Source: Cytobacillus pseudoceanisediminis
Lineage (GTDB): Bacteria > Bacillota > Bacilli > Bacillales > Cytobacillaceae
Assembly: GCF_023516215.1 (NCBI RefSeq)
Contig: NZ_CP097349.1
Span: forward strand, 4,306,001 to 4,370,000
Length of the DNA stretch: 64,000 nucleotides
Direction of reading: 5' to 3'
A program made the position numbers and the translations under genes. This document shows, one piece after another, positions 18,340 through 27,132 of the stretch (the first letter of the stretch is position 1; every line of letters begins with the position of its first letter). A model generated the notes under the pieces. That model saw only the letters and a program-made list of their open reading frames with translations. It was not told the DNA's origin and did no database searches.

Positions 18340-19242
18340 ATGAAGCCACAATTGGCAGCCTCTTTTTACGCAACCATTTCGATCAGTTTTTGGGGAGTCT
18401 CTTTTGTTTCCACAAAAGCTGTTTTGGATAAGCTGGACCCTTATACATTGATCATGCTCCGGTTTGCCATCGGGGCAGCTTTTCTGCTCCTTGTGCTTCT
18501 CTTGAAAAGATATCCGCTCCAGATTCCGCTCAAATATATTCCCCATTTAATTGTTCTCGGTGTACTCGGCGTTTTCATCCATCAGGTCATCCAGGTATCA
18601 GCTCTAAAGACAATAGACGCCTCATCTGCGGGGTGGATCATTTCTTTTTCACCTGTTTTTACCGTGCTTCTCTCCATGATTTTTCTCCATGAAAAATTGA
18701 CATTTCTTAAGACGCTGGGCATTTTAACTGCGATTTCCGGGGTCCTCATGGTAACAGGAGCGAGAAGCGGCCAGACGCTGGGATTTGCTTTAAATATAGG
18801 GTATTTCCTCATGATCCTAAGTACACTGAATTGGGCCGTATATTCGATTTTGGTGAGAAAACTGCAAATTAAGCTTCCTTCCCTTGTGGTCACTTTTTAT
18901 ATGAGTTTGCTTGGATGCGTGTTGACCATTCCCTTTTTAATGAGAGACAGAGGGTGGGAGAAGTTCCATCTTTTATCCGATTCTGAATGGGCTCATATAT
19001 TGTTTCTGGGCATATTTGTGTCGGGGATTGGCTACTGGTACTGGTCCAAGGCTCTCGAGGTTTTGGAAGCTTCCAAAGTATCAATGTTTATCTATATGGA
19101 GCCGCTATTTACCTTTATTGCGGCCGTTTTATTGCTTCGTGAAAAAATTTTCTTCATAAGCTTCATGGGCGGGATCATAATTATTATAGGAGTGATTATG
19201 GTGAATGGTCAGCTGAAATATTTTTCATGGAGGAAACGATAA
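18340..19242 (+). CDS. EamA/DMT family exporter
   Basis: A 300-residue inner-membrane protein with ten predicted membrane segments in two EamA repeats. The first repeat holds SFWGVSFVSTKAVLDKLDP and the second SGIGYWYWSKALEVLEASK. Members of the drug/metabolite transporter superfamily export amino acids, metabolites or drugs; substrate cannot be inferred. It precedes the cysteine dioxygenase gene by 25 bp, so the two probably form an operon and a sulfur-compound substrate is possible. This stretch is not part of the conserved ywi backbone. Confidence 0.85.
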   Translation: MKPQLAASFYATISISFWGVSFVSTKAVLDKLDPYTLIMLRFAIGAAFLLLVLLLKRYPLQIPLKYIPHLIVLGVLGVFIHQVIQVSALKTIDASSAGWIISFSPVFTVLLSMIFLHEKLTFLKTLGILTAISGVLMVTGARSGQTLGFALNIGYFLMILSTLNWAVYSILVRKLQIKLPSLVVTFYMSLLGCVLTIPFLMRDRGWEKFHLLSDSEWAHILFLGIFVSGIGYWYWSKALEVLEASKVSMFIYMEPLFTFIAAVLLLREKIFFISFMGGIIIIIGVIMVNGQLKYFSWRKR

Positions 19243-19267
19243 TCCAGAGTAAAGGGGGAGTCGTTTA

Positions 19268-19815
19268 ATGGCCTTGAAGGAACGGTTTAAAAACAGTTTG
19301 GATTCATTGAAATCACCTTCTGCAGAAGAACTTAGAAAGGCTTTGGCATCACTTGATATCAAACTTGAGGAGTTGTTTCCTCACTTGCAGCCGGCAGATG
19401 GAAAACCCTACTACCGCAAGCTGCTTTACCAAAGTGAAGAAGTGGAGCTGCTCGTCATGAACTGGTCAGATATAGAATGCGCCCCGCATGATCATGGAAA
19501 TTCAAAGGGATGGATTCAAGTGTTAAATGGAGATGTGGAAAATACTGTTTATGAAGTGAAGGAAGACGTCCCAATTGAGCTTTTTGCAGAGATAAAGTCC
19601 AAAGACTCCTTCTTTTTTGCTCTCAAAAAGGGGTGCACAAAATGAAGAGTGCAGGCAGGGAGAACCTTGTCACACTGCATCTTTATTCACCTCCGATTAC
19701 TGGTATGAAGGTGTACGACCTTCAAAAGTGCTCTGCCTGTGTAGTCTCTGAAGACTGTGGGGCCTGGTGGCCTGAGGAGCAGAGGCAGAAGGTGAAGGAG
19801 ATTCAGTTAAAATAA
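19268..19815 (+). CDS. Cysteine dioxygenase family protein (one frameshift)
   Basis: A cupin-fold mononuclear iron enzyme resembling bacterial cysteine dioxygenase, which oxidises cysteine to cysteine sulfinate. The first metal motif is APHDHGNSKGWIQVLNGDVEN (two His, about residues 74-76). The third His (VHKM) falls after a frame break. The run at 19630-19633 has four G where five are needed; restoring it joins KKG to VHKMKSAGRENLVTLHLYSP and gives 182 residues. The C-terminal part has the family block HLYSPPITGMKVYD. Probably a read error. The gene follows the EamA exporter and ends in a perfect palindrome. Confidence 0.83.
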
Positions 19816-19816
19816 A

Positions 19817-19845
19817 GGGGCGTTCCGCATGCGGAACGCCTTCCA
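19817..19845 (+). terminator. Perfect 22-bp palindrome, likely terminator
   Basis: GGCGTTCCGCA joined directly to its complement with no loop bases, just after the dioxygenase stop codon. The T tract is short (CTTCC), so termination may be helped by the adjacent R1 repeat. Confidence 0.65.
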
Positions 19846-19870
19846 TTACGAATGACAAACTTCGGAATTA

Positions 19871-20000
19871 GATAACTGTCTAGCTGCGGCGCCTACCCCC
19901 TCGAGGTCACAAGTCAATCCTCCCAAAAAGGCAAAGAACGCCTTTCCATGAGGCTCATCTTGTGCTTGTCGGGGGTGAGCAAGGCGCCTCCGCTCTTCTT
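19871..20000. repeat. R1 repeat copy (long form) at the uvsE stop codon
   Basis: Nearly identical to the 15.4 kb copy, with the same nested hairpins. Its CGCTCTTCTTA end contains the antisense stop codon of uvsE, so the repeat starts with zero spacing after the gene and can act as its terminator. Confidence 0.85.
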
Positions 20001-20955
20001 ATTTCCATTCTACCTCCGCCCCGCCAATCCTCTTCACCCCGCGGATGCTGCTGATATCTTCTGTCAGCTTAAGCGCCGCCTTGTCCTTTGCTTTAGCTTC
20101 AATCATGAAATCGATATCCCGGTTAAAGGTTTTCAGCAGATCGAGAAGCGGCCTGATGAAATCAATGTCAACATAATCGGCATGGGACCGGAAGGCTTTT
20201 TCTGATTTGGGAGAGGAAATGTGGATTTTCGGCTTGAGTCCTGTTTGTTCCCACGTCTGAAAAATCCCAGGGAGAAGCTCATCCAGCGGGCGGGTGCCGA
20301 GGTTCGCCATATGGTGGTGATAATCGAACACAAGGGGAATGTTTTCTTTCTGGCAGGCCAGGAGAGTTTCCTCCGCGTTATAGGTTTTGTCATCATTCTC
20401 GAGTGTCATTTGCTTTTTAATAAGAGATGGCAGTGTCTTGAGATTTTCATGGAAACGGTGGATGGTCGTGAGCTTGTCACCATAAGCCCCGCCAATATGG
20501 ATATTAATGAAGCTCTCGTTTTCAACCCCCATGGCCTCGAACATCCGGTAATGGTATTCCATATCTTTGACTGCATTTCTTGTCACATCGTCGCGCGGAG
20601 AAGTGAACAGGGTGAATTGATTGGGGTGAAAGCTGACGCGTAGCCCGTGTTTTTTAATCAATTCACCAATTTCAAGCCATTTTTCCTTAAAGGGTGTGAC
20701 AAAATCCCATAAAACCTCCGGATGTGTGGCCAGAGGTACGATGGAGCTTGAAAGCCGATATAGCTGAATTTCATGGGCGATATTAAAATAAAGCATTCTT
20801 AACGTATTTTGCAAATTCACTGCTGTGACGGCCTTCAGCTTTTCCAGCCTTTCTTCCTCAGGCAATTGCTGATAGCGCGTAAAAGTCAATGTTCTCGCAG
20901 GAGATGCCTCCCACAGGCTGATGGCATGAGAAACATATCCCAGTCTTATTTTCAA
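19999..20955 (-). CDS. uvsE: UV damage endonuclease UvsE
   Basis: Nicks DNA immediately 5-prime of UV photoproducts, opening an alternative excision repair route. A 318-residue TIM-barrel metalloenzyme. Visible blocks are [21 protein letters not shown] at the N-terminus, [35 protein letters not shown]-like [14 protein letters not shown], and the metal-binding FDYHHHMAN. The TTG start follows GAAGGTG. In B. subtilis a homologue is spore-associated. The gene is complete and lies in an accessory patch between R1 copies. Confidence 0.93.
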   Translation of the reverse strand: MKIRLGYVSHAISLWEASPARTLTFTRYQQLPEEERLEKLKAVTAVNLQNTLRMLYFNIAHEIQLYRLSSSIVPLATHPEVLWDFVTPFKEKWLEIGELIKKHGLRVSFHPNQFTLFTSPRDDVTRNAVKDMEYHYRMFEAMGVENESFINIHIGGAYGDKLTTIHRFHENLKTLPSLIKKQMTLENDDKTYNAEETLLACQKENIPLVFDYHHHMANLGTRPLDELLPGIFQTWEQTGLKPKIHISSPKSEKAFRSHADYVDIDFIRPLLDLLKTFNRDIDFMIEAKAKDKAALKLTEDISSIRGVKRIGGAEVEWK

Positions 20956-21014
20956 TTTGCAGCACCTTCTTTATGCTGGTCTATAATCTAACAGAATGTA
21001 AATCTTTGTATTTC

Positions 21015-21349
21015 GAGAGCTGTCTAGCGCAAGCAGCCTACCCCCACGAGGTCACAAGACAGTTCCTTTCAGAAGGAAGAACGCCTTCTTACAGGAACTG
21101 TCTTATGCCTGTCATCCCTGGGCAGTCACCTCCACATTTCGGGCAATCCTCCTAAAAAGGCAAAGAACGCCTTTCCAGGACGCTCGTCTTGTGCTTGGGG
21201 CCCCCAGGACAAGGAAGGCTTCGTCAGCATAATCATCGCACGACCAAAAGTGGCAGCTTTTGGGAGGATGGGGGTCATGCAGACGTTGCCACAGGACGTG
21301 GCGTTCTTAGTCTGCGTTCCTTCGTGGGCAAGGCGCTTCCGCTTTTCTT
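21015..21349. repeat. Composite R1 repeat at the ywiE stop codon
   Basis: About 335 bp. The left R1 arm (TGTCTAGCGCAAGCAGCCTACCC, in two parts) is followed by a different inner hairpin (AAGACAGTTCCT with AGGAACTGTCTT). Part of a second R1 interior comes next (CCTCCTAAAAAGGC, AACGCCTTTCC), then about 110 bp not seen in other copies. The standard right end (GGGCAAGGCGCTTCCGC, TTTTCTTA) follows, whose TTA is the ywiE stop. It looks like one copy inserted in, or recombined with, another. Confidence 0.65.
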
Positions 21350-22550
21350 ACAGGAAGCTTGCCACAGACCGGGCAAGCATTTCCTTGAATGTCCGTAAAG
21401 GGTCCAGCCGGTTTAATTCTTTTAGCGTCAATCTCTTTGCATTGTCTATGTCTTTGTCCAGAACAGACCTGATCTGCTTTATGAACTCTTTGTCATAAAT
21501 AAAGCAATTGATTTCATAATTTAAAAACAGGCTCCGTTTATCAAAATTGGCTGTTCCAATATCGCTGATTTCATCATCGATGATGATCGCCTTCGCATGG
21601 TAAAAGCCATTTTTGTATTCATACACATAAGCTCCTTGTTTAATCAAGGTTCTTAAGTAAAGATAGGAGGCTTCCTTAACAAGAATATGATCGGTAATGC
21701 ATGGGACAAGTATCCTGACAGTTACCCCGCGTTCCAGGGCATGGATTAAATCCTGAAAAAGCCTTTTGCCCGGAATAAAATAGGGTGTCCCAATCGTAAT
21801 GCTCTTTTTCGCATTCCGAATTAAGGAGGAGAAGCTTTCTTCTAAAAATGCTCCTTTATAAGATGCGAACTGATGGCGGTAATCTCCTGCAGGCTGCTCA
21901 GGAAAATAGACTCTGTTTGCGAGCAGGTCAGTCTTTGTTGCTTTATACCAATCGATTAGAAACTCTCTTTGCAGATCCTCTACCCCTTCACCACGGAATT
22001 TCAAATGATAGTCACGCCAGGGACTCAGCTTTTTATCCAGATTGATGTATTCTTTGCCAATATTGAAGCCTCCGCTGTAACCGATCTTTCCGTCAATAAC
22101 GGTGATTTTCCGATGGTTCCTGGCCTGGAAAGAATAGAAGAGAAATGGAAGCTTTGGCACATGTGCAAACGAAAACTTAATGCCGCTGCTTTTAAGATCC
22201 TTAACGGTTTTTCGTTTAACCGGAAAGCTTCCGGCCCAATCCAGCAAAAGGCGGACTTCCACTCCTTCTTTTGCTTTACCCTTTAAAATGGTTAAAAACT
22301 CCTTGCTGATTTTATCATCCTTCACAATATAAAATAAAATATGGATGTGCTTTTGCGCTCTTCTTAGCTCGGAGAATAAATCATCAAACAAAGCAGGTCC
22401 GTCTGCAAATAGTTCCATATCAGACTGCCGGATGGGTAAGGCGGTCCGCTCAAGCTTTTTCATATGGCTTTTCCGGCCCCATGTAAAATCGATATAGAGC
22501 CATAAGGAGATGACGAGTAAAACGGCCATAATGATATTCCAGACAGTCAA
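21348..22550 (-). CDS. ywiE: Cardiolipin synthase (phospholipase D family, YwiE-like)
   Basis: Condenses two phosphatidylglycerols to cardiolipin and glycerol at the membrane. The 400-residue protein has one N-terminal membrane segment (about residues 3-22) and two phospholipase D motifs. The first is NHRKITVIDGKIGYSGGFN (HxKxxxxD); the second is YHAKAIIIDDEISDIGTAN. B. subtilis cardiolipin synthases often have two membrane segments; here only one is clear. The TTG start follows GAGAGGAAG. Synteny between argS and fadF agrees with ywiE. The R1 repeat begins at its stop codon. Confidence 0.88.
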   Translation of the reverse strand: MTVWNIIMAVLLVISLWLYIDFTWGRKSHMKKLERTALPIRQSDMELFADGPALFDDLFSELRRAQKHIHILFYIVKDDKISKEFLTILKGKAKEGVEVRLLLDWAGSFPVKRKTVKDLKSSGIKFSFAHVPKLPFLFYSFQARNHRKITVIDGKIGYSGGFNIGKEYINLDKKLSPWRDYHLKFRGEGVEDLQREFLIDWYKATKTDLLANRVYFPEQPAGDYRHQFASYKGAFLEESFSSLIRNAKKSITIGTPYFIPGKRLFQDLIHALERGVTVRILVPCITDHILVKEASYLYLRTLIKQGAYVYEYKNGFYHAKAIIIDDEISDIGTANFDKRSLFLNYEINCFIYDKEFIKQIRSVLDKDIDNAKRLTLKELNRLDPLRTFKEMLARSVASFL

Positions 22551-22704
22551 TGCAATCTTCCTCTCGACAGGATTTTCCTGTTAGTATTTCCTGCAGAGCT
22601 TTTTCTATCATGGAATCTCCCAAAATGGGAGGACTTTTCACCTTTATAAAGAATTTAATAAATGAAAATAATGAAATTTTTCGAACAAGTTTAACTAAAA
22701 ATGG

Positions 22705-22732
22705 TTGACTGAATGCTCATTCATAATATAAT
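22705..22732 (+). promoter_or_regulatory. fadF promoter with embedded FadR-type operator
   Basis: TTGACT and TATAAT are 16 bp apart. The palindrome TGAATGCTCATTCA at 22710-22723 fills the spacer. It resembles the operator of the Bacillus TetR-type fatty acid regulator FadR (TGAATGA followed by an ATTCATTCA half). Binding there would block RNA polymerase until long-chain acyl-CoA releases the repressor. fadR itself is not in the window. Confidence 0.75.
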
Positions 22733-22799
22733 GGGAGTAAGAGTAAATTCAGAAAATTATATTGTTTTTAAAATTTTCTAAGATGAAGAAAGGAGCACC

Positions 22800-24917
22800 A
22801 TGCCTATGAACGGTTTATTATGGATCAACTTAATTGCATTTCTTCTTGTAACCGCTTACGCCATCAGCCTGTTTGTCTATGTTGTGAAGACGCGGATTGA
22901 ATATATCAAGCTTGGCAAAAAGGTGGAGTTTGACGGCAAGGTGAAAGAACGCCTTGAGAAGATCTGGGTCAACGTATTTGGCCAGAAGAAGCTTTTAAAG
23001 GATAAGAAAAGCGGAATTATCCACGTGATGTTTTTCTACGGCTTCATTCTTGTCCAATTTGGAGCAATCGATTTTATTATCAAGGGAATTAAGCCAGGTG
23101 CGCATTTGCCGCTTGGACCATTATATCCTGGCTTCACCTTTTTCCAGGAAATTGTGACCTTGATGATCCTTGTAGCGGTAATCTGGGCTTTCCACCGCCG
23201 TTATGTGGAAAAGCTTGTCCGTTTAAAACGCGGATTCAAATCAGGTCTCGTTCTTATTTTTATCGGAGGGCTCATGCTTTCCGTACTGCTTGGCAATGGA
23301 ATGGGCATGATTTGGCATGGCCATGAAGGAACCTGGACAGAACCGGTTGCTTCTCTGATTGCCGGTGCATTCGCATGGATGGGTGAAACGGCTTCAATAG
23401 TTGTGTTTTACATCTCATGGTGGATTCACTTAGTATTCCTTCTCGCTTTCCTTGTGTACGTGCCGCAATCCAAGCACGCTCACTTAATCGCCGGACCGGC
23501 CAACGTATATTTCAACCGTCTGGATAATCCGGGAAAATTAAAAGCAATCGACTTTGAAGATGAGTCACAGGAAAGCTTTGGTGTCGGAAAGATTGAAGAT
23601 TTTACACAGCATCAGATGATCGATTTCTATGCATGTGTGGAATGCGGACGCTGTACCAATATGTGTCCGGCAACCGGCACGGGAAAAATGCTTTCTCCGA
23701 TGGATTTAATCCTGAAATTGCGTGACCATTTAACCAATCATGGTGCTGTTGTCACTTCGAAGCAGCCTTGGGTGCCGACATTTGCGTTTTCAAATACGAA
23801 AGGCAATCAGCTTGCCCTTGCTGCTGCAGGCCAGGGTGCAGAAGAAGCTGCTGCAGGCCTTGCATACAGCCCTAGCCTGATTGGCGAAGTCATTACAGAA
23901 GAAGAAATCTGGGCTTGTACGACTTGCCGAAACTGTGAAGACCAATGCCCGGTTATGAATGAACATGTTGATAAGATTATTGATCTGCGCCGCTACCTTG
24001 TTTTAACAGAGGGTAAAATGGATGCGGATGCACAGCGCGCCATGACCAATATCGAGCGCCAGGGAAATCCTTGGGGACTGAACCGCAAGGAGCGCGAAGA
24101 CTGGAGAGAAGCACGCGAAGATGTTCATGTTCCGACAGTGAAGGAAATGAAAAAGGCAGGAGAAGAGTTTGAATACTTATTCTGGGTTGGCTCCATGGGA
24201 TCTTATGATAACCGCAGCCAAAAGATCGCTCTTTCCTTTGCGAAACTAATGAATGAGGCAGGCGTTAAATTTGCGATCCTTGGAAACAAAGAAAAGAACT
24301 CTGGTGACACACCAAGACGTCTTGGAAACGAGTTCTTATTCCAGGAGCTTGCCACAAAGAATATTGAAGAGTTTGAGAAAAATGAAGTGAAGAAGATCGT
24401 AACGATCGATCCTCATGCCTACAACATTTTCAAAAATGAGTATCCGGATTTTGGATTAGAGGCAGAGGTTTATCACCATACTGAAGTTCTTGCTAAGCTT
24501 GTAGAAGAAGGCAAGCTGAAGCCGCAATATGCTGTGGAAGAAACGATCACATTCCATGATTCCTGCTATCTTGGACGCTACAACGAGGTGTACGATCCTC
24601 CTCGTGAAATCCTTAAGAGCATTCCTGGCGTTAAGCTTGTGGAAATGGAAAGAAACCGCGAAACCGGCATGTGCTGCGGAGCAGGCGGCGGCTTAATGTG
24701 GATGGAAGAAGAAACAGGGCACCGCATCAACGTCTCACGCACAGAGCAGGCACTCGCAGTGAATCCATCCGTGATCAGCTCCGGATGCCCATACTGCTTA
24801 ACGATGCTTTCAGATGGCACGAAAGCAAAAGAAGTGGAAGAACAGGTTCATACGTACGATGTTGCCGAAATTCTCGAAAAGTCTGTTATAGGTGAAAGCC
24901 AGAACTTAGCATCCTAA
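22800..24917 (+). CDS. fadF: FadF-like iron-sulfur electron transfer membrane protein (YwjF)
   Basis: A 705-residue membrane protein thought to pass electrons from acyl-CoA dehydrogenases or ETF to the quinone pool during beta-oxidation. The N-terminal third has about six membrane segments resembling the gamma subunit of respiratory nitrate reductase. Two 4Fe-4S motifs follow: CVECGRCTNMCP near residue 279 and CTTCRNCEDQCP near residue 377. Two CCG domains then carry CYLGRYN, GMCCGAGGG and SSGCPYC. In B. subtilis fadF belongs to the FadR regulon, and the operator seen here agrees. The ATG follows AAAGGAG. Confidence 0.9.
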   Translation: MPMNGLLWINLIAFLLVTAYAISLFVYVVKTRIEYIKLGKKVEFDGKVKERLEKIWVNVFGQKKLLKDKKSGIIHVMFFYGFILVQFGAIDFIIKGIKPGAHLPLGPLYPGFTFFQEIVTLMILVAVIWAFHRRYVEKLVRLKRGFKSGLVLIFIGGLMLSVLLGNGMGMIWHGHEGTWTEPVASLIAGAFAWMGETASIVVFYISWWIHLVFLLAFLVYVPQSKHAHLIAGPANVYFNRLDNPGKLKAIDFEDESQESFGVGKIEDFTQHQMIDFYACVECGRCTNMCPATGTGKMLSPMDLILKLRDHLTNHGAVVTSKQPWVPTFAFSNTKGNQLALAAAGQGAEEAAAGLAYSPSLIGEVITEEEIWACTTCRNCEDQCPVMNEHVDKIIDLRRYLVLTEGKMDADAQRAMTNIERQGNPWGLNRKEREDWREAREDVHVPTVKEMKKAGEEFEYLFWVGSMGSYDNRSQKIALSFAKLMNEAGVKFAILGNKEKNSGDTPRRLGNEFLFQELATKNIEEFEKNEVKKIVTIDPHAYNIFKNEYPDFGLEAEVYHHTEVLAKLVEEGKLKPQYAVEETITFHDSCYLGRYNEVYDPPREILKSIPGVKLVEMERNRETGMCCGAGGGLMWMEEETGHRINVSRTEQALAVNPSVISSGCPYCLTMLSDGTKAKEVEEQVHTYDVAEILEKSVIGESQNLAS

Positions 24918-25045
24918 CATATTGAAAGTGGAAATTGAAGCACTGAAGCAAATTTCAGCTAAAGCATTTTGACGAAAAATGTTTTTACCAGAATTTTGTG
25001 TAAAGTGTTTCAATTTCTGCTATTTTTCTAGTAAAATAGAACATG

Positions 25046-25059
25046 ATAAAGCGCTTACA
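25046..25059. promoter_or_regulatory. Candidate cre site upstream of the thiolase gene
   Basis: ATAAAGCGCTTACA matches 12 of 14 consensus positions; the first two differ. A TAAAAT -10-like box lies directly upstream at 25032-25037, so CcpA bound here could repress by blocking transcription. The B. subtilis mmg operon has a comparable cre. Confidence 0.5.
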
Positions 25060-25110
25060 ATTTTGCTTGTTTGCTGATGAGGGAGAAAATCCTTTGATTT
25101 CGCGGTTTTT

Positions 25111-25129
25111 TCGAGCGAGCGTTCAGTCA
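25111..25129. promoter_or_regulatory. Divergent FadR-like operator upstream of the thiolase gene
   Basis: On the minus strand TGACTGAACGCTCGCTCGA matches the fadF operator region TGACTGAATGCTCATTCAT at 14 of 19 positions, with several A/T to G/C changes. It could be bound by FadR or by the TetR protein encoded at 30.9 kb. Confidence 0.4.
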
Positions 25130-25244
25130 GCCAACGCGCCTTCACTGATATTTAACTTCAACCAGAACTGCTTCATAGACCCGATTTTTTTTCAAATTAA
25201 TTATTAGAACATTTTAAATTAATAGTACAAGGGAGCGATTCTTA

Positions 25245-26432
25245 ATGGGGAAAACCGTAATTCTTAGCGGAGTAAGAACACCTTTTGGAAAATTTGCCGG
25301 AGCGCTTAGCAGCTTTACAGCTTCTGACCTTGGCGGATTTGCAGTAAAAGAAGCGCTGAACCGCGCCGGCGTCAATCCAGAGGACGTAGATGAAGTGATT
25401 ATCGGAACCGTTCTTCAGGGCGGCCAGGGCCAGATCCCTTCACGTCAGGCTGCCAGAAAAGCAGGCTTGCCATGGGAAGTGAAAACGGAAACGATCAATA
25501 AAGTATGTGCTTCCGGCATGCGTAGCGTAACATTAGGGGATCAGATTATCCGGGCGGGTGACGAGGAAGTCATCGTGGCCGGGGGCATGGAATCCATGAG
25601 CAATGCTCCTTATATTTTGCCGAAAGCGCGCTGGGGGCTGCGCATGGGTGATTCAACGGTTAAGGACTTAATGGTTCATGACGGATTAAGCTGCAGCTTC
25701 ACAGGCGTCCATATGGGAACATACGGAAACTCGACAGCTAAAGAGTTTGAAATCAGCCGTGAAGCGCAGGACAACTGGGCACTAAGAAGCCATGAACGTG
25801 CCATTGCAGCAATGGAATCCGGCAGATTGGCAGAGGAAATCGTGCCGGTGGAAGTGCCGCAGCGAAAAGGTGAGCCAATCGTTGTTTCCCAGGATGAATC
25901 GCCGCGTAAAGATACTTCCCTAGAAAAGCTGGCTAAGCTGGGGTCGGTTTTTAACTCCGATGGTACGATCACTGCGGGGAATGCGCCTGGCGTTAACGAC
26001 GGAGCAGCAGCCTTAGTATTGATGAGCGAAGAGCGGGCAGAACGCGAAGGCAAAAAGCCGGGAGCTTATATTCTTGGCCATACAGCGCTTGCAGTGGAAG
26101 CCAAGGATTTCCCGCAAACCCCTGGACTTGTCATTAATGCTCTATTGAAAAAGACAGGAAAAACCCTGGAAGAGATTGACCTATTTGAAATTAACGAAGC
26201 ATTTGCGGCTGTTGCTTTAACAAGCGGAAAAATTGCCGGTCTTGATGAAGAGAAAGTGAATGTTAACGGCGGTGCCGTTGCCCTTGGACACCCAATCGGC
26301 GCGAGCGGAGCGAGAATCATCCTAACACTGATGCATGAACTGAAGCGCCGCGGAGGCGGAATCGGCATTGCGGCCATCTGCAGCGGCGGAGGCCAGGGAG
26401 ATGCGGTGATGATTGAGGTTCCGAAGCAGTAA
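25245..26432 (+). CDS. Acetyl-CoA C-acyltransferase (thiolase)
   Basis: Degradative or acetoacetyl-CoA thiolase of 395 residues. The acyl-carrying Cys88 is in [14 protein letters not shown]. The second active-site blocks are NEAFAAV, the His in [17 protein letters not shown], and the base Cys in [12 protein letters not shown]. Size and sequence resemble B. subtilis MmgA and other short-chain thiolases. It lies between fadF and a 3-hydroxybutyryl-CoA dehydrogenase gene, so a role in acetoacetyl-CoA formation or cleavage is likely. A long 52-bp tandem array separates it from that next gene. Confidence 0.93.
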   Translation: MGKTVILSGVRTPFGKFAGALSSFTASDLGGFAVKEALNRAGVNPEDVDEVIIGTVLQGGQGQIPSRQAARKAGLPWEVKTETINKVCASGMRSVTLGDQIIRAGDEEVIVAGGMESMSNAPYILPKARWGLRMGDSTVKDLMVHDGLSCSFTGVHMGTYGNSTAKEFEISREAQDNWALRSHERAIAAMESGRLAEEIVPVEVPQRKGEPIVVSQDESPRKDTSLEKLAKLGSVFNSDGTITAGNAPGVNDGAAALVLMSEERAEREGKKPGAYILGHTALAVEAKDFPQTPGLVINALLKKTGKTLEEIDLFEINEAFAAVALTSGKIAGLDEEKVNVNGGAVALGHPIGASGARIILTLMHELKRRGGGIGIAAICSGGGQGDAVMIEVPKQ

Positions 26433-26460
26433 TCTGTTTTAGGACGGCGGTGCAGCCAGA

Positions 26461-27069
26461 ATAGCACCGGTGAAGAGGAAAATGGTAGTTAATCAAGGTG
26501 AATTACGCCGAAAAAGCAACAGCGAAGAGGGAAATGGTAGTTAATCAAGGTGAATAACGCCGAAAAAGCGGCGGTGAAAAGGAAAATGGTAGTTAATCAA
26601 GGTGAATAACGCCGAAAAAGCGGCGGTGAAAAGGAAAATGGTAGTTAATCAAGGTGAATAACGCCGAAAAAGCGGCGGTAAAAAGGGAAATGGTAGTTAA
26701 TCAAGGTGAATAACGCCGAAAAAGCGGCGGTGAAAAGGAAAATGGTAGTTAATCAAGGTGAATAACGCCGAAAAAGCGGCGGTGAAAAGGAAAATGGTAG
26801 TTAATCAAGGTGAATAACGCCGAAAAAGCGGCGGTGAGAAGGAAAATGGTAGTTAATCAAGGTGAATAACGCCGAAAAAGCGGCGGTGAGAAGGAAAATG
26901 GTAGTTAATCAAGGTGAATAACGCCGAAAAAGCGGCGGTGAAGAGGAAAATGGTAGTTAATCAAGGTTATTAACGCCGAAAAAGCGCCGGTGAAGAGGAA
27001 AATGGTAGTTAATCAAGAAGGAATGACGCCAAAAAGAAGAAAGCACAGAGAAAAATGACAGTTAATCAA
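26461..27069. repeat. 52-bp tandem array, 11 good units plus one decayed
   Basis: The block ATGGTAGTTAATCAAGG starts at 26482 and recurs at exactly 52-bp steps to 27002, with a degenerate copy at 27054. Middle units differ by only one or two bases; both ends are more diverged. Each central unit contains the hairpin CGCCG, AAAAAG, CGGCG. Because 52 is not a multiple of three and stops are present, it does not encode a repeat protein. It occupies the 700-bp gap between the thiolase and dehydrogenase genes. Confidence 0.95.
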
Positions 27070-27132
27070 AACAAACAAGCATTCAAATAAAAGAGTAATA
27101 CAGGCCAAAGCCCAAGATCGGAGGATACAAAT

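Noticed and set aside
22450..22641. 63-codon minus-strand frame overlapping the start of the cardiolipin synthase gene, with a fair ribosome binding site (MIEKALQEILTGKSC)
   Set aside because: It overlaps about 100 bp of a well-supported gene in another frame, and I recognise no family. Without conservation data it is more likely chance.
26433..27132. CRISPR array
   Set aside because: The 52-bp units are repeated in full without unique spacers and no cas genes are present.
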